Assembly: GCF_023073715.1 (NCBI RefSeq)
Contig: NZ_JADPKA010000053.1
Location: 1 to 44,951, forward strand
DNA: 44,951 bases
Source of the DNA: Bradyrhizobium sp. 164
GTDB taxonomy: Bacteria; Pseudomonadota; Alphaproteobacteria; Rhizobiales; Xanthobacteraceae
Direction of reading: 5' to 3'
Shown here: positions 9,450 to 18,469 of the stretch, one piece after another
How positions within the stretch are numbered: the stretch's first letter is position 1
Layout of the letters: each line of letters opens with the position of its first letter
Position numbers and translations under genes: made by a program
Notes under the pieces: generated by a model
What the model was told of the DNA's origin: nothing
The model's database searches: none
What the model saw: only the letters and a program-made list of their open reading frames with translations

Positions 9450-10151
9450 ATGAACGCCGCCTCCTACGTGATTCCGCTTCCGCCCCAGGCTTCGCTTCCC
9501 GTCGTCGGTGAGAGCGGCCGCTATCCGGTGCGCCGCATCTGGTGTGTCGGTCGCAATTATCTCGAGCACATCCGCGAGATGGGCAATGACGAGCGCGCGC
9601 CGCCGTTCTTCTTCGCCAAGCACGCCGACATGCTGGTGCCTGATGGCGCCACCATTGCCTATCCGCCGCTGACGAAGGATCTGCATCACGAGGTCGAGCT
9701 GGTCGTCGCGATGAAGAGCGGTGGGCTGAACATCCCTGCCGACAAGGCGCTCGACCACGTCTACGGCTACGCAGTCGGCATCGACCTCACCCGCCGCGAC
9801 CTCCAGATCGCCTCGCGCAAGAAGGAGCGGCCGTGGGAGATCGGCAAGTCGTTCGACGGCTCCGCCCCGTGCTCCGCGATTCAGCCGGCATCGAAGATCG
9901 GCCACCCCGCCAAGGGCAAGATCTGGCTGACGGTCAACGGCAAGGAAGCGCAGAAGGGCGACCTCACCGAGTTGATCTGGAACGTGCCCGAAATCATCTG
10001 GCAGCTCTCGCAGCAGGTGAAGCTCGCCGCCGGCGACATCATCATGACGGGCACGCCGGCCGGCGTGTCGCAGCTCCAGGTAGGCGACAAGCTCGAATGC
10101 GGCGTCGACGGCATCGGCACGTTGAAGGTCGCGATCGGCCAGCCGGAATAG
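9450..10151 (+). CDS. Fumarylacetoacetate hydrolase family protein
   Basis: A 233-residue protein covering a single FAH catalytic domain, without the N-terminal SH3-like domain of true fumarylacetoacetase. Metal-ligand positions are visible as an E-x-E in HHEVELVVAM and the aspartate in GIDLTRRDLQ. TGTPAGVSQLQVGD near the C-terminus is a family hallmark. Members hydrolyse or decarboxylate acylpyruvates and 2-keto acids (acylpyruvase, oxaloacetate decarboxylase, catechol-pathway decarboxylases); the exact substrate cannot be assigned. It starts 39 nt after the exporter gene and is followed by a strong terminator. Confidence 0.9.
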   Translation: MNAASYVIPLPPQASLPVVGESGRYPVRRIWCVGRNYLEHIREMGNDERAPPFFFAKHADMLVPDGATIAYPPLTKDLHHEVELVVAMKSGGLNIPADKALDHVYGYAVGIDLTRRDLQIASRKKERPWEIGKSFDGSAPCSAIQPASKIGHPAKGKIWLTVNGKEAQKGDLTELIWNVPEIIWQLSQQVKLAAGDIIMTGTPAGVSQLQVGDKLECGVDGIGTLKVAIGQPE

Positions 10152-10176
10152 GCTGAGCTCAAATCAAGGAAAACGC

Positions 10177-10206
10177 AAAGCCCCGGACGTCGCGTCCGGG
10201 GCTTTT
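10177..10206 (+). terminator. Rho-independent terminator, probably bidirectional
   Basis: An 11-bp GC-rich perfect stem (AGCCCCGGACG / CGTCCGGGGCT) is followed on the plus strand by a T-run and preceded by AAAG. It lies between the convergent FAH-family gene and the MFS gene and could end both transcripts. Confidence 0.85.
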
Positions 10207-10212
10207 ACGCGC

Positions 10213-11553
10213 TCAAGTTCGCCGCTCATGCGCGCCGGCCACGTTGATGTCCTTCCCGGTGTAATCGGTCATCATCGCGGTCGCGGCCAGCGTCACGACA
10301 GCGCAAATCGCGATGTAGATCGAGATCGCGGTCGCCGAGTGGAACGTGCCGAACAGCCAGGTTGCGATCAGCGGCGCCGGACCGCCGGCGATCACGGAAG
10401 CGAGTTGATAGCCGAGCGAGGAGCCGCTGTAGCGCAGGCGTCCGGTAAAGCTCTCGGCGATCAAGGCGGCTTGCGGGCCGTACTGCATGTCATGCGGAAT
10501 CAGCGACAGGATGATCGCGACGAAGATGATGGTTGGCGATCCGGTGTCGAGCATCGCGAAATAGACGAAGCCGAATATGCCCGTCACGGCAGCGCCGATC
10601 ATGTACATGTTCTTGCGGCCGATCTGATCGGAGATATGTCCGCACAGCGGGATCGAGACGAACGACAGCACCGAGGCCGAGAGCACCGCGGTCAGCAGGA
10701 AGTCGCGCGAGACATGCAAGGTGCCGATGCCATAGGAAAAGACGAAGGCTGTGAAGATGTAGAACGGCGCCTGCTCCGACATGCGCGCAAAGGCGGACAG
10801 CAGAATCTCCTTCGGATACTCCCGGATCACGGTCAGCATCGGCGTGCGGTCCACCTGACGTTCGGCCACGAGCTTTGAGAACACCGGCGTTTCGAGGATG
10901 CCGAGCCGGATATAAAGGCCGACGCCGACCAGGATGATGCTGAGCGCGAACGGAATGCGCCAGCCCCACGCCAGGAACTGATCGCCCGCCATCTGGCTGA
11001 ACGCCAGCACGGCGAGATTAGCGAGGAACAGACCGCAGGGCACGCCGAATTGCGGCCATGACGCGATCAATCCTCGGGATCGGTCGCTGCGGGCCCATTC
11101 CATCGACATCAGCACCGAGCCGCCCCACTCGCCGCCAACGCCGACGCCCTGAATGAATCGCAGCACGGTCAGGATCACGGCGCCCCAGATGCCGATGCTC
11201 GCATAGGTCGGCACCACGGCCACCGCGGCGGTCGCCAGTCCCATCAAGAGCAGCGTCGCGATCAGCGTCGACTTGCGGCCGATGCGGTCGCCATAGTGAC
11301 CAAAGATTGCCGCGCCGATCGGGCGCGCGATGAAGCCGACTGCGTAGATCGCAAACGCCTCCAGCGTGCCAACCCAGGGGTCGGACTGCGGAAAGAACAG
11401 CTTTGCGAAAACCAGACCGGTGACGGTGCTGTAGAGAAAGAAATCATACCATTCGATCGCGGTCCCTACCGTGGACGCGATCACCGCGCGACGAAGCTGG
11501 CGCTGATGCTCGGATGGAGTAAGTCGGGTGGCGTCAAGGCCGAGTGTTGCCAT
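10213..11553 (-). CDS. MFS transporter, metabolite:H+ symporter (MHS) family
   Basis: A 446-residue, 12-helix major facilitator. The first half has the MHS/ShiA-ProP type features: AIEWYDFFLY in helix 1, a GHYGDRIGRK loop 2-3 motif, and GVGVGGEWGGSVLM in helix 4-5. Relatives take up organic acids or osmolytes (shikimate, 2-oxoglutarate, proline/betaine, citrate) with protons; the substrate is not readable here. The open frame reaches 22 codons further upstream, but the ATG at 11553 fits family starts; that upstream stretch includes a perfect 18-bp palindrome likely to be an operator rather than coding. Confidence 0.9.
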   Translation of the reverse strand: MATLGLDATRLTPSEHQRQLRRAVIASTVGTAIEWYDFFLYSTVTGLVFAKLFFPQSDPWVGTLEAFAIYAVGFIARPIGAAIFGHYGDRIGRKSTLIATLLLMGLATAAVAVVPTYASIGIWGAVILTVLRFIQGVGVGGEWGGSVLMSMEWARSDRSRGLIASWPQFGVPCGLFLANLAVLAFSQMAGDQFLAWGWRIPFALSIILVGVGLYIRLGILETPVFSKLVAERQVDRTPMLTVIREYPKEILLSAFARMSEQAPFYIFTAFVFSYGIGTLHVSRDFLLTAVLSASVLSFVSIPLCGHISDQIGRKNMYMIGAAVTGIFGFVYFAMLDTGSPTIIFVAIILSLIPHDMQYGPQAALIAESFTGRLRYSGSSLGYQLASVIAGGPAPLIATWLFGTFHSATAISIYIAICAVVTLAATAMMTDYTGKDINVAGAHERRT

Positions 11554-11601
11554 GGGAGCGTTTCCCTCGGGACAGCCCCCCGGTTGCGTATTTTTCACCG
11601 G

Positions 11602-11619
11602 TTGTTCCTTGAGGAACAA
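11602..11619. promoter_or_regulatory. 18-bp palindrome in the leader of the MHS transporter
   Basis: TTGTTCCT-TG-AGGAACAA: two perfect 8-bp arms around a 2-nt centre, about 49 nt upstream of the MFS start codon. The size and symmetry are those of an operator for a dimeric repressor; no regulator gene is adjacent. It is too short and lacks a T-run, so it is not a good terminator. Confidence 0.5.
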
Positions 11620-11718
11620 ACGAGATCAGGTTCCAAGGGTTCCGGCCGAGGTGGAACGAGAGTGTAAAACTTTAGTCGGCCAATAAAGCCGCGGCGCACG
11701 CTGCCGGATGGCTTGGCG

Positions 11719-12177
11719 CTACCAAGCCTTCACGGGCCGATTGGCGTGGCTTGCCTGCGGCACACCGCGATTGAGCGACATGTGGGAATGCACGCACAGC
11801 CACGTTTCGCCATTCCTGGCAAACACCATCGTGGCCCGGCCGGGGCGTGGAAACGGGCTGCCATCGGGATGATAGCCCGTGCTTGCCCATGGCGCGATCA
11901 CAGTCGCCATCGTGCCATCGGCGGATGCCAGGATCGAGGTCTGATCGAGCACGAAATGAAAATCGGTCGTCTTGGGCCAGACGTTATTCCACTGCGTCGA
12001 GACCCACTGATCAAGACCAGGGATGACGTCGTTATGCGTGCCGAAGGCAAGCACGTCCGGATGGAAGAGCGGCCGCGCCGAAGCGTAATCAACCTCCCGG
12101 ACATAGCCGGCAAAACTTTCCAGCCAGTGGCGGAAGAACTGCACGATGTCCGTATTCGCGACCGGCAAGGGGCTCAT
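11719..12177 (-). CDS. NTF2-like/SnoaL-type protein
   Basis: A 152-residue single-domain protein with the pattern of the NTF2-like cone fold: an N-terminal helix pair (FFRHWLESFAGYVREVDYASARPLFHPDVLAFGT) followed by alternating strands that end in TWLCVHSHMSLN. The family includes small isomerases, cyclases, hydrolases and pure ligand-binding proteins, so function is open. It begins 14 nt after the LpxO-like gene on the same strand and probably shares its transcript. The stretch 11640-11718 downstream holds no gene. Confidence 0.8.
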   Translation of the reverse strand: MSPLPVANTDIVQFFRHWLESFAGYVREVDYASARPLFHPDVLAFGTHNDVIPGLDQWVSTQWNNVWPKTTDFHFVLDQTSILASADGTMATVIAPWASTGYHPDGSPFPRPGRATMVFARNGETWLCVHSHMSLNRGVPQASHANRPVKAW

Positions 12178-12190
12178 CGCGACGCCCTGA

Positions 12191-13120
12191 TCACCGCAGA
12201 GCCGACAGCACGATGAGGCCGAGGATCAGCGCCGTCAGCGAATATTTCAGCGCGTAGTAGACGTTGCGGTTCCATTCCTTGACCTTGCGGCTGGCGAGAT
12301 GGATCTCGTAGAGCTTGCCGAACACCTTGTTGAGCACGCCGACATTCTCGCCGTCGACGTTCTGGGTCGCCGACGCCTTGACGATGTGGTGGCTGACCCA
12401 GCGGTTGATGGCGGTCATGAAGCCGAACTTCATCGGCCGCTCGACGTCGCAGAACAGGATGATGCGGTTGACGTCGGTCGCATTCTCCGCGCTGTGGATG
12501 AAGGTCTCGTCGAACATGAAGGCTTCGCCGTCGCGCCAGACGCATTCGACACCGTCGACCAGGATGCGGCACGTGTTCGAGTTCGGCGTGACGAGGCCGA
12601 GGTGATAGCGCAGCGAGCCCGCGAACGGATCGCGATGGGCGCCGAGCTTGCCGCCCGGCGGCAGCATCGCGAACATCGCGCCGTGCACGCTCGGGATCGA
12701 GTTGAGCAGCTCCACCGTCTTCGGGCAGAGCGTGCGCGCCGACGGCAGGAAATCGTCGTACCATTTCAGGTAGAACCGCTTCCAGCCGCTCTTGAAGAAA
12801 GAGTAGAAGCCCCAGTCGTTGTTGTTGGCGGCCGCGCGAATAAAACCTTCGTCGAACAGGCGCACCGCCTCGTCGCGGATGATCTCCCAGTTCTCGCTCA
12901 GCAGCTTCAGCTCGGGAAACTGATCGACCGAGATCACCGGCTTGTTGGGTACGGCCGAGCCGACATACATCAACACATTGTAGGGCGCGAGATAGGTCGA
13001 GTGGTCGCCGAGCTGGCGCGCGAAGCGCAGCCGCTGCTTGCCGCGGAAGTGGACGTAAATCGTCGAGACGACCAGCACATAAAGGATAACAAGTTGCGGC
13101 GCAAAAAGCTGTTTCAGCAT
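12191..13120 (-). CDS. lpxO: LpxO-like lipid A 2-hydroxylase (aspartyl/asparaginyl beta-hydroxylase fold)
   Basis: A 309-residue Fe(II)/2-oxoglutarate dioxygenase anchored in the membrane. It has an N-terminal helix (about 8-24), a catalytic jelly-roll with H162-x-D164 and H209 as probable iron ligands and R219 as probable 2-oxoglutarate contact, and a second hydrophobic helix at the extreme C-terminus. The N-terminal VHFRGK...RQLGDHSTYLAP...VPNKP and FPELKLL segments closely recall Salmonella LpxO, which 2-hydroxylates a secondary acyl chain of lipid A. ATG at 13120 is chosen over an upstream ATG because it places the helix at the start. Identification of the exact acyl target is inference. 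Confidence 0.82.
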   Translation of the reverse strand: MLKQLFAPQLVILYVLVVSTIYVHFRGKQRLRFARQLGDHSTYLAPYNVLMYVGSAVPNKPVISVDQFPELKLLSENWEIIRDEAVRLFDEGFIRAAANNNDWGFYSFFKSGWKRFYLKWYDDFLPSARTLCPKTVELLNSIPSVHGAMFAMLPPGGKLGAHRDPFAGSLRYHLGLVTPNSNTCRILVDGVECVWRDGEAFMFDETFIHSAENATDVNRIILFCDVERPMKFGFMTAINRWVSHHIVKASATQNVDGENVGVLNKVFGKLYEIHLASRKVKEWNRNVYYALKYSLTALILGLIVLSALR

Positions 13121-13248
13121 ATCCCCGTTCCCCAGTGACCCAGCCGGGGACGTCATCTATCCCGACCCGACCGGGGCGGCAAGATATTCACCGCTGGGTT
13201 GCACTCACACTGGCGCGAGCGGGAGCATGGAACCTGACGGAGACGCAG

Positions 13249-13404
13249 TCACGCCCGCGATAGCGCCTGGAGCCCTTTGAAGGTCAGGCGTTTGGGGTCG
13301 GTGACGCCGGCGAGATAGAGACGGCGGATGAAGGCGATGACGGCGTCGCGGTCGCAATCGGTCAGCGCGACGACGGCGTCGACCGCAATTCTCTGGGCTT
13401 CCAT
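13249..13404 (-). CDS. Small 51-residue protein of unknown function
   Basis: A short minus-strand frame starting ATG GAA GCC and ending TGA. The product is acidic at the start and basic at the end, with a continuous amphipathic pattern (VVALTDCDRDAVIAFIRRLY...DPKRLTFKGLQAL) that looks like a small three-helix protein. It has strong third-position GC like its neighbours, which supports coding. I do not recognise a family. A full CtrA-type site lies about 60 nt upstream of its start, and it sits between the LpxO-like gene and the monooxygenase without overlapping either. Confidence 0.6.
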   Translation of the reverse strand: MEAQRIAVDAVVALTDCDRDAVIAFIRRLYLAGVTDPKRLTFKGLQALSRA

Positions 13405-13461
13405 TGGGCTCACCTCGGCCTTGCGAGTAACCCCGGCCGAGACAGGCTAGGACTCAATCGG

Positions 13462-13476
13462 TTAAGCCGGCGTTAA
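13462..13476. promoter_or_regulatory. Candidate CtrA-binding site
   Basis: TTAA-N7-TTAA, the full alphaproteobacterial CtrA consensus, embedded in a longer palindrome with 7-bp arms (CGGTTAA / TTAACCG at 13459-13465 and 13473-13479). It is about 58 nt upstream of the 51-residue gene on the minus strand, a plausible promoter position. The monooxygenase stop lies about 90 nt to its right. Confidence 0.5.
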
Positions 13477-13563
13477 CCGTGCGGTCTGCGCCAGGCTCAA
13501 CCCGGCGGCGATCGCGCCACCGCGCTCACCTCGAAAGGGACACCCGCCGCAGCAGCGGCAGGG

Positions 13564-15030
13564 TCAGGAATATCGCATCACGCCGTCGTCGATCCGCCCG
13601 AAGCGCAGCGAGACGATGTCGAGTGCGTAGTTCTGATACAGCCGCCACGGCCGCTTCGAGCCTTGCTTCGGCATCCTGGCGATCGAGCGCTGCACATAAC
13701 CCGAACTGAAGTCGAGCGACGGCTGGGCGCTGATCGTGGCATCGTCATTGTGCGGCATGCACTGACGGAAATTGTGCCGGTCCATGTAGTTGATGAGCCG
13801 GCAGACATATTCGCAGGTGAGATCGCATTTCAGCGTCCACGACGCGTTGGTGTAACCGAACGCCGAGGCCATGTTCGGCACGTCGGCATACATCATGCCC
13901 CTGTAAGTCAGCGTGTTGGCGAAATCGACGGCGCGGCCGTCGACGCTGATCTCGAGCCCGCCGACGACCTGGAGCACCAAGCCAGTCGCCGTCACGATGA
14001 TGTCGGCTGCAAGTTCGCGGCCGTCCTTCAGGCGGATCCCATCGCGCGTGAAGGTATCGATCTCATTGGTGACGACGGAGGCGCGCTGCTCGCGGATCGC
14101 CTTGAACAAGTCGCCGTCCGGCACGAGGCACAGCCGCTGGTCCCAGGGATTGTAGCGCGGCGTGAAATGGGTCGCGACATCGTAGTCGGGCCCCAGCGCG
14201 TTTCTGACGCCCTTGAGGATGAGGTCCTTCACTTTCGCCGGCCGGCGCCGGCTGAGCTGGAAGAAGAACGTCCCCCACATCACATTGCGCCAGCGGATCA
14301 GGTGATAAGCGAGCCGCGCCGGCAAATTACGACGCAGCTTGTTGGCGAAGGCATCGTGCGCGGGACGCGACACCACATAGGTCGGCGAGCGCTGCAGCAT
14401 GGTGACCTGCGCCGCCCTCTTGGCGAGCTCCGGCACCAGCGTCACCGCCGTCGCGCCCGAGCCTATCACGACGACGCGCTTGCCCGAATAGTCGATGTCC
14501 TCAGTCCATTTCTGCGGATGCACGATGCGGCCCTGAAAATCCGCCGTGCCATTGAACTCCGGGGTGTAGCCCGCTTCGTATTTGTAATAGCCCGAGCACA
14601 TGAACAGGAAATTGCAGGTGAAGCGCACGAACTCGGTTGCGCCCTCGCCTGTTGTGCGCTCGGCCTCGACGGTCCAGCGCGCCTCCGGCGTCGACCACGA
14701 TGCGCGCTTGACGCGATGACGGAAGCGGATGTGCTTCTCGATGCCGTTCTCGGCGGCCGTCTCGCGCACATAGTTCAGGATCTGCGGCCCGTCGGCGATC
14801 GCCTTGGGATCGGTCCACGGCTTGAACGAATAGCCGAGCGTGAACATGTCGCTGTCGGATCGGATGCCGGGATAGCGGAACAGGTCCCAGGTGCCGCCGA
14901 TGCAGTCGCGTCCCTCCAGGATGACGTAGCTCTTCGTCGGGCACTTGGTCTGCAAATGATAGCCCGCGCCAATGCCGGACAGGCCGGCACCGACGATCAG
15001 CACGTCGAAATGTTCTTTGGCTTCGGCCAC
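13564..15030 (-). CDS. Flavin-containing monooxygenase, Baeyer-Villiger type
   Basis: A 488-residue FAD/NADPH monooxygenase. FAD-binding GxGxxG is at residues 14-19 (GAGLSG), the NADPH-binding glycine motif at about 190-195 (GSGATA), and between them lies the type I Baeyer-Villiger fingerprint F-x-G-x3-H-x3-W at 165-175, followed at once by the second Rossmann fold. This sets it apart from simple N-oxygenating FMOs, whose fingerprint ends differently. The overall layout is like EtaA/MymA-type enzymes, which oxidise ketones or activate thioamides; the substrate is unknown. The adjacent NTF2-like gene, 50 bp upstream on the same strand, may be cotranscribed. Confidence 0.9.
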   Translation of the reverse strand: MAEAKEHFDVLIVGAGLSGIGAGYHLQTKCPTKSYVILEGRDCIGGTWDLFRYPGIRSDSDMFTLGYSFKPWTDPKAIADGPQILNYVRETAAENGIEKHIRFRHRVKRASWSTPEARWTVEAERTTGEGATEFVRFTCNFLFMCSGYYKYEAGYTPEFNGTADFQGRIVHPQKWTEDIDYSGKRVVVIGSGATAVTLVPELAKRAAQVTMLQRSPTYVVSRPAHDAFANKLRRNLPARLAYHLIRWRNVMWGTFFFQLSRRRPAKVKDLILKGVRNALGPDYDVATHFTPRYNPWDQRLCLVPDGDLFKAIREQRASVVTNEIDTFTRDGIRLKDGRELAADIIVTATGLVLQVVGGLEISVDGRAVDFANTLTYRGMMYADVPNMASAFGYTNASWTLKCDLTCEYVCRLINYMDRHNFRQCMPHNDDATISAQPSLDFSSGYVQRSIARMPKQGSKRPWRLYQNYALDIVSLRFGRIDDGVMRYS

Positions 15031-15080
15031 GGCGGTTCTCCCCGCTCAGAGGATGGCAGCGCCGCGGCAAATTGCAACCG

Positions 15081-15497
15081 TCAGGCCGCAGCAGCGGCCA
15101 CGCAGGCGGTATCGAAGAACTCGTGGTACTCGACCGCCTTGCCGTCCTTGAAGCGCCAGAAATCGACCTTCGGCGTCTGCGCGACCTTTCCGGTCTTCTT
15201 GTTCGTCCATGCGCATTCGCCGCGCGCAACGACGGCATCGCCCTGCGCAACGTATTCGTTCATCGTGTAGTACTGCATGCTCCAGTCAGCAAGCAGGCCG
15301 TCGAAATAGCCGCGCAGCTCGGTCCGGTCGTCATAACGCCTGGCGAAAGGTACCGGCTCGGCTCCCCGCGGAATCGAATCGAACTTGATCTGCGGGCCGA
15401 TGACGTTGTCGAACCAATAGTCGACGCTTTGGCCCTTGCTGTCATTCCACTGGCGATAGGCTTCCTTCAAGAGCTGAACGTTGGCTTCGCTGGACAT
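15081..15497 (-). CDS. NTF2-like/SnoaL-type protein
   Basis: A 138-residue protein with the NTF2-like fold pattern (LLKEAYRQWNDSKGQSVDYWFDNV... then strands ending in KAVEYHEFFDT). Similar proteins are annotated as ketosteroid-isomerase-like or SnoaL-like, and many are uncharacterised. The start at 15497 has a good GGAGG ribosome site 7 nt upstream; the open frame continues about 53 codons further but runs over the ahcY terminator and is not coding. It lies just upstream of the Baeyer-Villiger-type monooxygenase on the same strand, so a role with that enzyme is possible. It is unrelated in sequence detail to the NTF2-like protein at 11719-12177. Confidence 0.8.
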   Translation of the reverse strand: MSSEANVQLLKEAYRQWNDSKGQSVDYWFDNVIGPQIKFDSIPRGAEPVPFARRYDDRTELRGYFDGLLADWSMQYYTMNEYVAQGDAVVARGECAWTNKKTGKVAQTPKVDFWRFKDGKAVEYHEFFDTACVAAAAA

Positions 15498-15611
15498 CGC
15501 ATTTCCTCCATATGCATTTTGACAATGAACATCGGAAAAAAGGCCGCCCGCTGCAAAAAGTGGCGGGCTTGTTGCGGCTCTACCTGCGAGCGTATCACAG
15601 AGGCGACCACA

Positions 15612-15640
15612 AAAAATAGGCCCCGGATCGCTCCGGGGCC
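15612..15640 (-). terminator. Rho-independent terminator of ahcY
   Basis: A 9-bp stem GGCCCCGGA / TCCGGGGCC with a 4-nt loop, followed on the minus strand by TA and six T residues. It begins about 23 nt after the ahcY stop codon. Confidence 0.88.
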
Positions 15641-15662
15641 CTGGTGTCGCAATCACGTCAGA

Positions 15663-17084
15663 TCAGTACCGGTAGTGGTCCGACTTGTACGGTCCTTCCG
15701 GCTTCACGCCGATGTAGTCGGCCTGGTCCTTGCGCAGCTCGGTGAGCTTGACGCCGATCTTGGCGAGGTGCAGGCGCGCGACCTTCTCGTCGAGCGTCTT
15801 GGGCAGCACGTAGACCTTCTTCTCGTACTTGCCGTCCTTGTTGTTGGCGAACAGCTCGATCTGCGCCAGCGTCTGGTTGGTGAACGACGCCGACATCACG
15901 AAGGACGGATGGCCCATCGCATTGCCGAGGTTCACGAGGCGGCCCTCCGACAGCAGGATGATGCGGTGCTTGTCGGGGAATTCGATCTCGTCGACCTGCG
16001 GCTTGATGTTGGTCCATTTCAGGTTACGCAGCGACGCGATCTGGATCTCGTTGTCGAAGTGGCCGATGTTGCAGACGATGGCGCGATCCTTCATCGCGCG
16101 CATATGCTCGATGGTGATGATGTCCTTGTTGCCGGTGGCGGTGACGAAGATGTCGGCGCGGGGCGCGGCGTCTTCCATGGTCACGACCTCGTAGCCTTCC
16201 ATCGCGGCCTGCAGCGCGCAGATCGGATCGACTTCGGAAACCATCACGCGGCAGCCGGCCTGGCGGAGCGAAGCGGCCGAGCCCTTGCCGACGTCGCCGA
16301 AGCCCGCAACCATGGCGACCTTGCCCGACAGCATCACGTCGGTGCCGCGACGGATGCCGTCGACCAGTGATTCACGGCAGCCATACAGGTTGTCGAACTT
16401 CGACTTGGTGACGCTGTCGTTGACGTTGATCGCCGGGAACAGCAGCGTGCCCTTGTTGGCCATCTCGTAGAGGCGATGCACGCCCGTCGTCGTCTCTTCC
16501 GAGACGCCCTTGATATTCTTGGCGATCTCGCCAAAGTAGCCCTTGGGCTTTTCCTTCAGCAGGCGCTTGACCAGCGCATAGAAGATCTCCTCTTCCTCCG
16601 AAGCAGGCTTGTCGAGGAAGGCGGTGTCGCCGTTCTCGGCGCGGACGCCGGCATGCACCAGCATGGTGGCGTCGCCGCCGTCATCGAGGATCATGTTGGG
16701 CGTGCCGCCGCCATGCCAGTCGAACAATTTTGCGGTGTAGTCCCAGTACTCGGTCAGCGTCTCGCCCTTGACGGCGAAGACGGGAATGCCGGCGGCCGCG
16801 ATCGCGGCGGCGGCGTGGTCCTGGGTCGAATAGATGTTGCAGGAGACCCAGCGGATGTCGGCGCCGAGCGCGGCCAGCGTCTCGATCAGCACCGCGGTCT
16901 GGATCGTCATGTGCAAGGAGCCTGCGATGCGCGCGCCCTTGAGCGGCTGCTTCGGGCCGTACTCCTCGCGGGTGGCCATCAGACCGGGCATCTCGGTCTC
17001 GGCGAGCGAGATTTCCTTGCGGCCGAAATCGGCCAGCGAAATGTCCTTGACGATGTAATCGGTGAAGCCGGGCTTCGCGTTCAT
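15663..17084 (-). CDS. ahcY: S-adenosylhomocysteine hydrolase
   Basis: A 473-residue NAD-dependent enzyme that splits S-adenosylhomocysteine into adenosine and homocysteine and so relieves product inhibition of methyltransferases. Visible hallmarks are the substrate-binding SLHMTIQTAVLIETL and NIYSTQDHAAAAI segments, the NVNDSVTKSKFDNLYGCRESL block with the catalytic lysine, the NAD-binding GFGDVGKG motif, and the C-terminal KSDHYRY ending, a conserved signature. The insert of about 40 residues found in bacterial and plant enzymes (the KEKPKGYFGEIAKN region) is present. Start at 17084 has an AGGA site; the upstream ATG adds 10 unconserved residues. It lies 128 nt after metK on the same strand. 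Confidence 0.98.
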   Translation of the reverse strand: MNAKPGFTDYIVKDISLADFGRKEISLAETEMPGLMATREEYGPKQPLKGARIAGSLHMTIQTAVLIETLAALGADIRWVSCNIYSTQDHAAAAIAAAGIPVFAVKGETLTEYWDYTAKLFDWHGGGTPNMILDDGGDATMLVHAGVRAENGDTAFLDKPASEEEEIFYALVKRLLKEKPKGYFGEIAKNIKGVSEETTTGVHRLYEMANKGTLLFPAINVNDSVTKSKFDNLYGCRESLVDGIRRGTDVMLSGKVAMVAGFGDVGKGSAASLRQAGCRVMVSEVDPICALQAAMEGYEVVTMEDAAPRADIFVTATGNKDIITIEHMRAMKDRAIVCNIGHFDNEIQIASLRNLKWTNIKPQVDEIEFPDKHRIILLSEGRLVNLGNAMGHPSFVMSASFTNQTLAQIELFANNKDGKYEKKVYVLPKTLDEKVARLHLAKIGVKLTELRKDQADYIGVKPEGPYKSDHYRY

Positions 17085-17109
17085 TGCGAGTGTCCTGTTT
17101 GTTGAACTC

Positions 17110-17205
17110 GTCATTCCGGGTCGCCCAAAGAGGCGGACCCGGCATCTCGATGTGATGGATAAGGTTCCCGGCTTCGCTCGCGTTGCGGGCGCGCCCAGGA
17201 TGAGG
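17110..17205. repeat. Palindromic repeat-like spacer between metK and ahcY
   Basis: GTCATTCCGGGTC...GACCCGGCATC forms an imperfect hairpin, followed by a CTTCGCTCGCGTTGCGGGCGCG-like second arm. This resembles the palindromic elements found several times elsewhere in this window (20590, 27496, 34655, 38088). It may modulate metK/ahcY readthrough. Confidence 0.45.
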
Positions 17206-17212
17206 CGTAAAA

Positions 17213-18409
<1,197 letters not shown>

Positions 18410-18469
18410 CAGTAACCCCTTGTTCCGCCATTAGCCGGCGGGCGTTTGCGATGTTTACTTTTGATGATG

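Noticed and set aside
13663..15270. 535-codon plus-strand open frame
   Set aside because: Antisense to the Baeyer-Villiger-type monooxygenase; His/Arg/Asp-rich composition typical of GC-rich shadow frames, with no recognisable domain.
18410..18469. SAM riboswitch in front of metK
   Set aside because: Only 60 nt separate metK from the upstream gene, and no pseudoknot-like pairing was seen.
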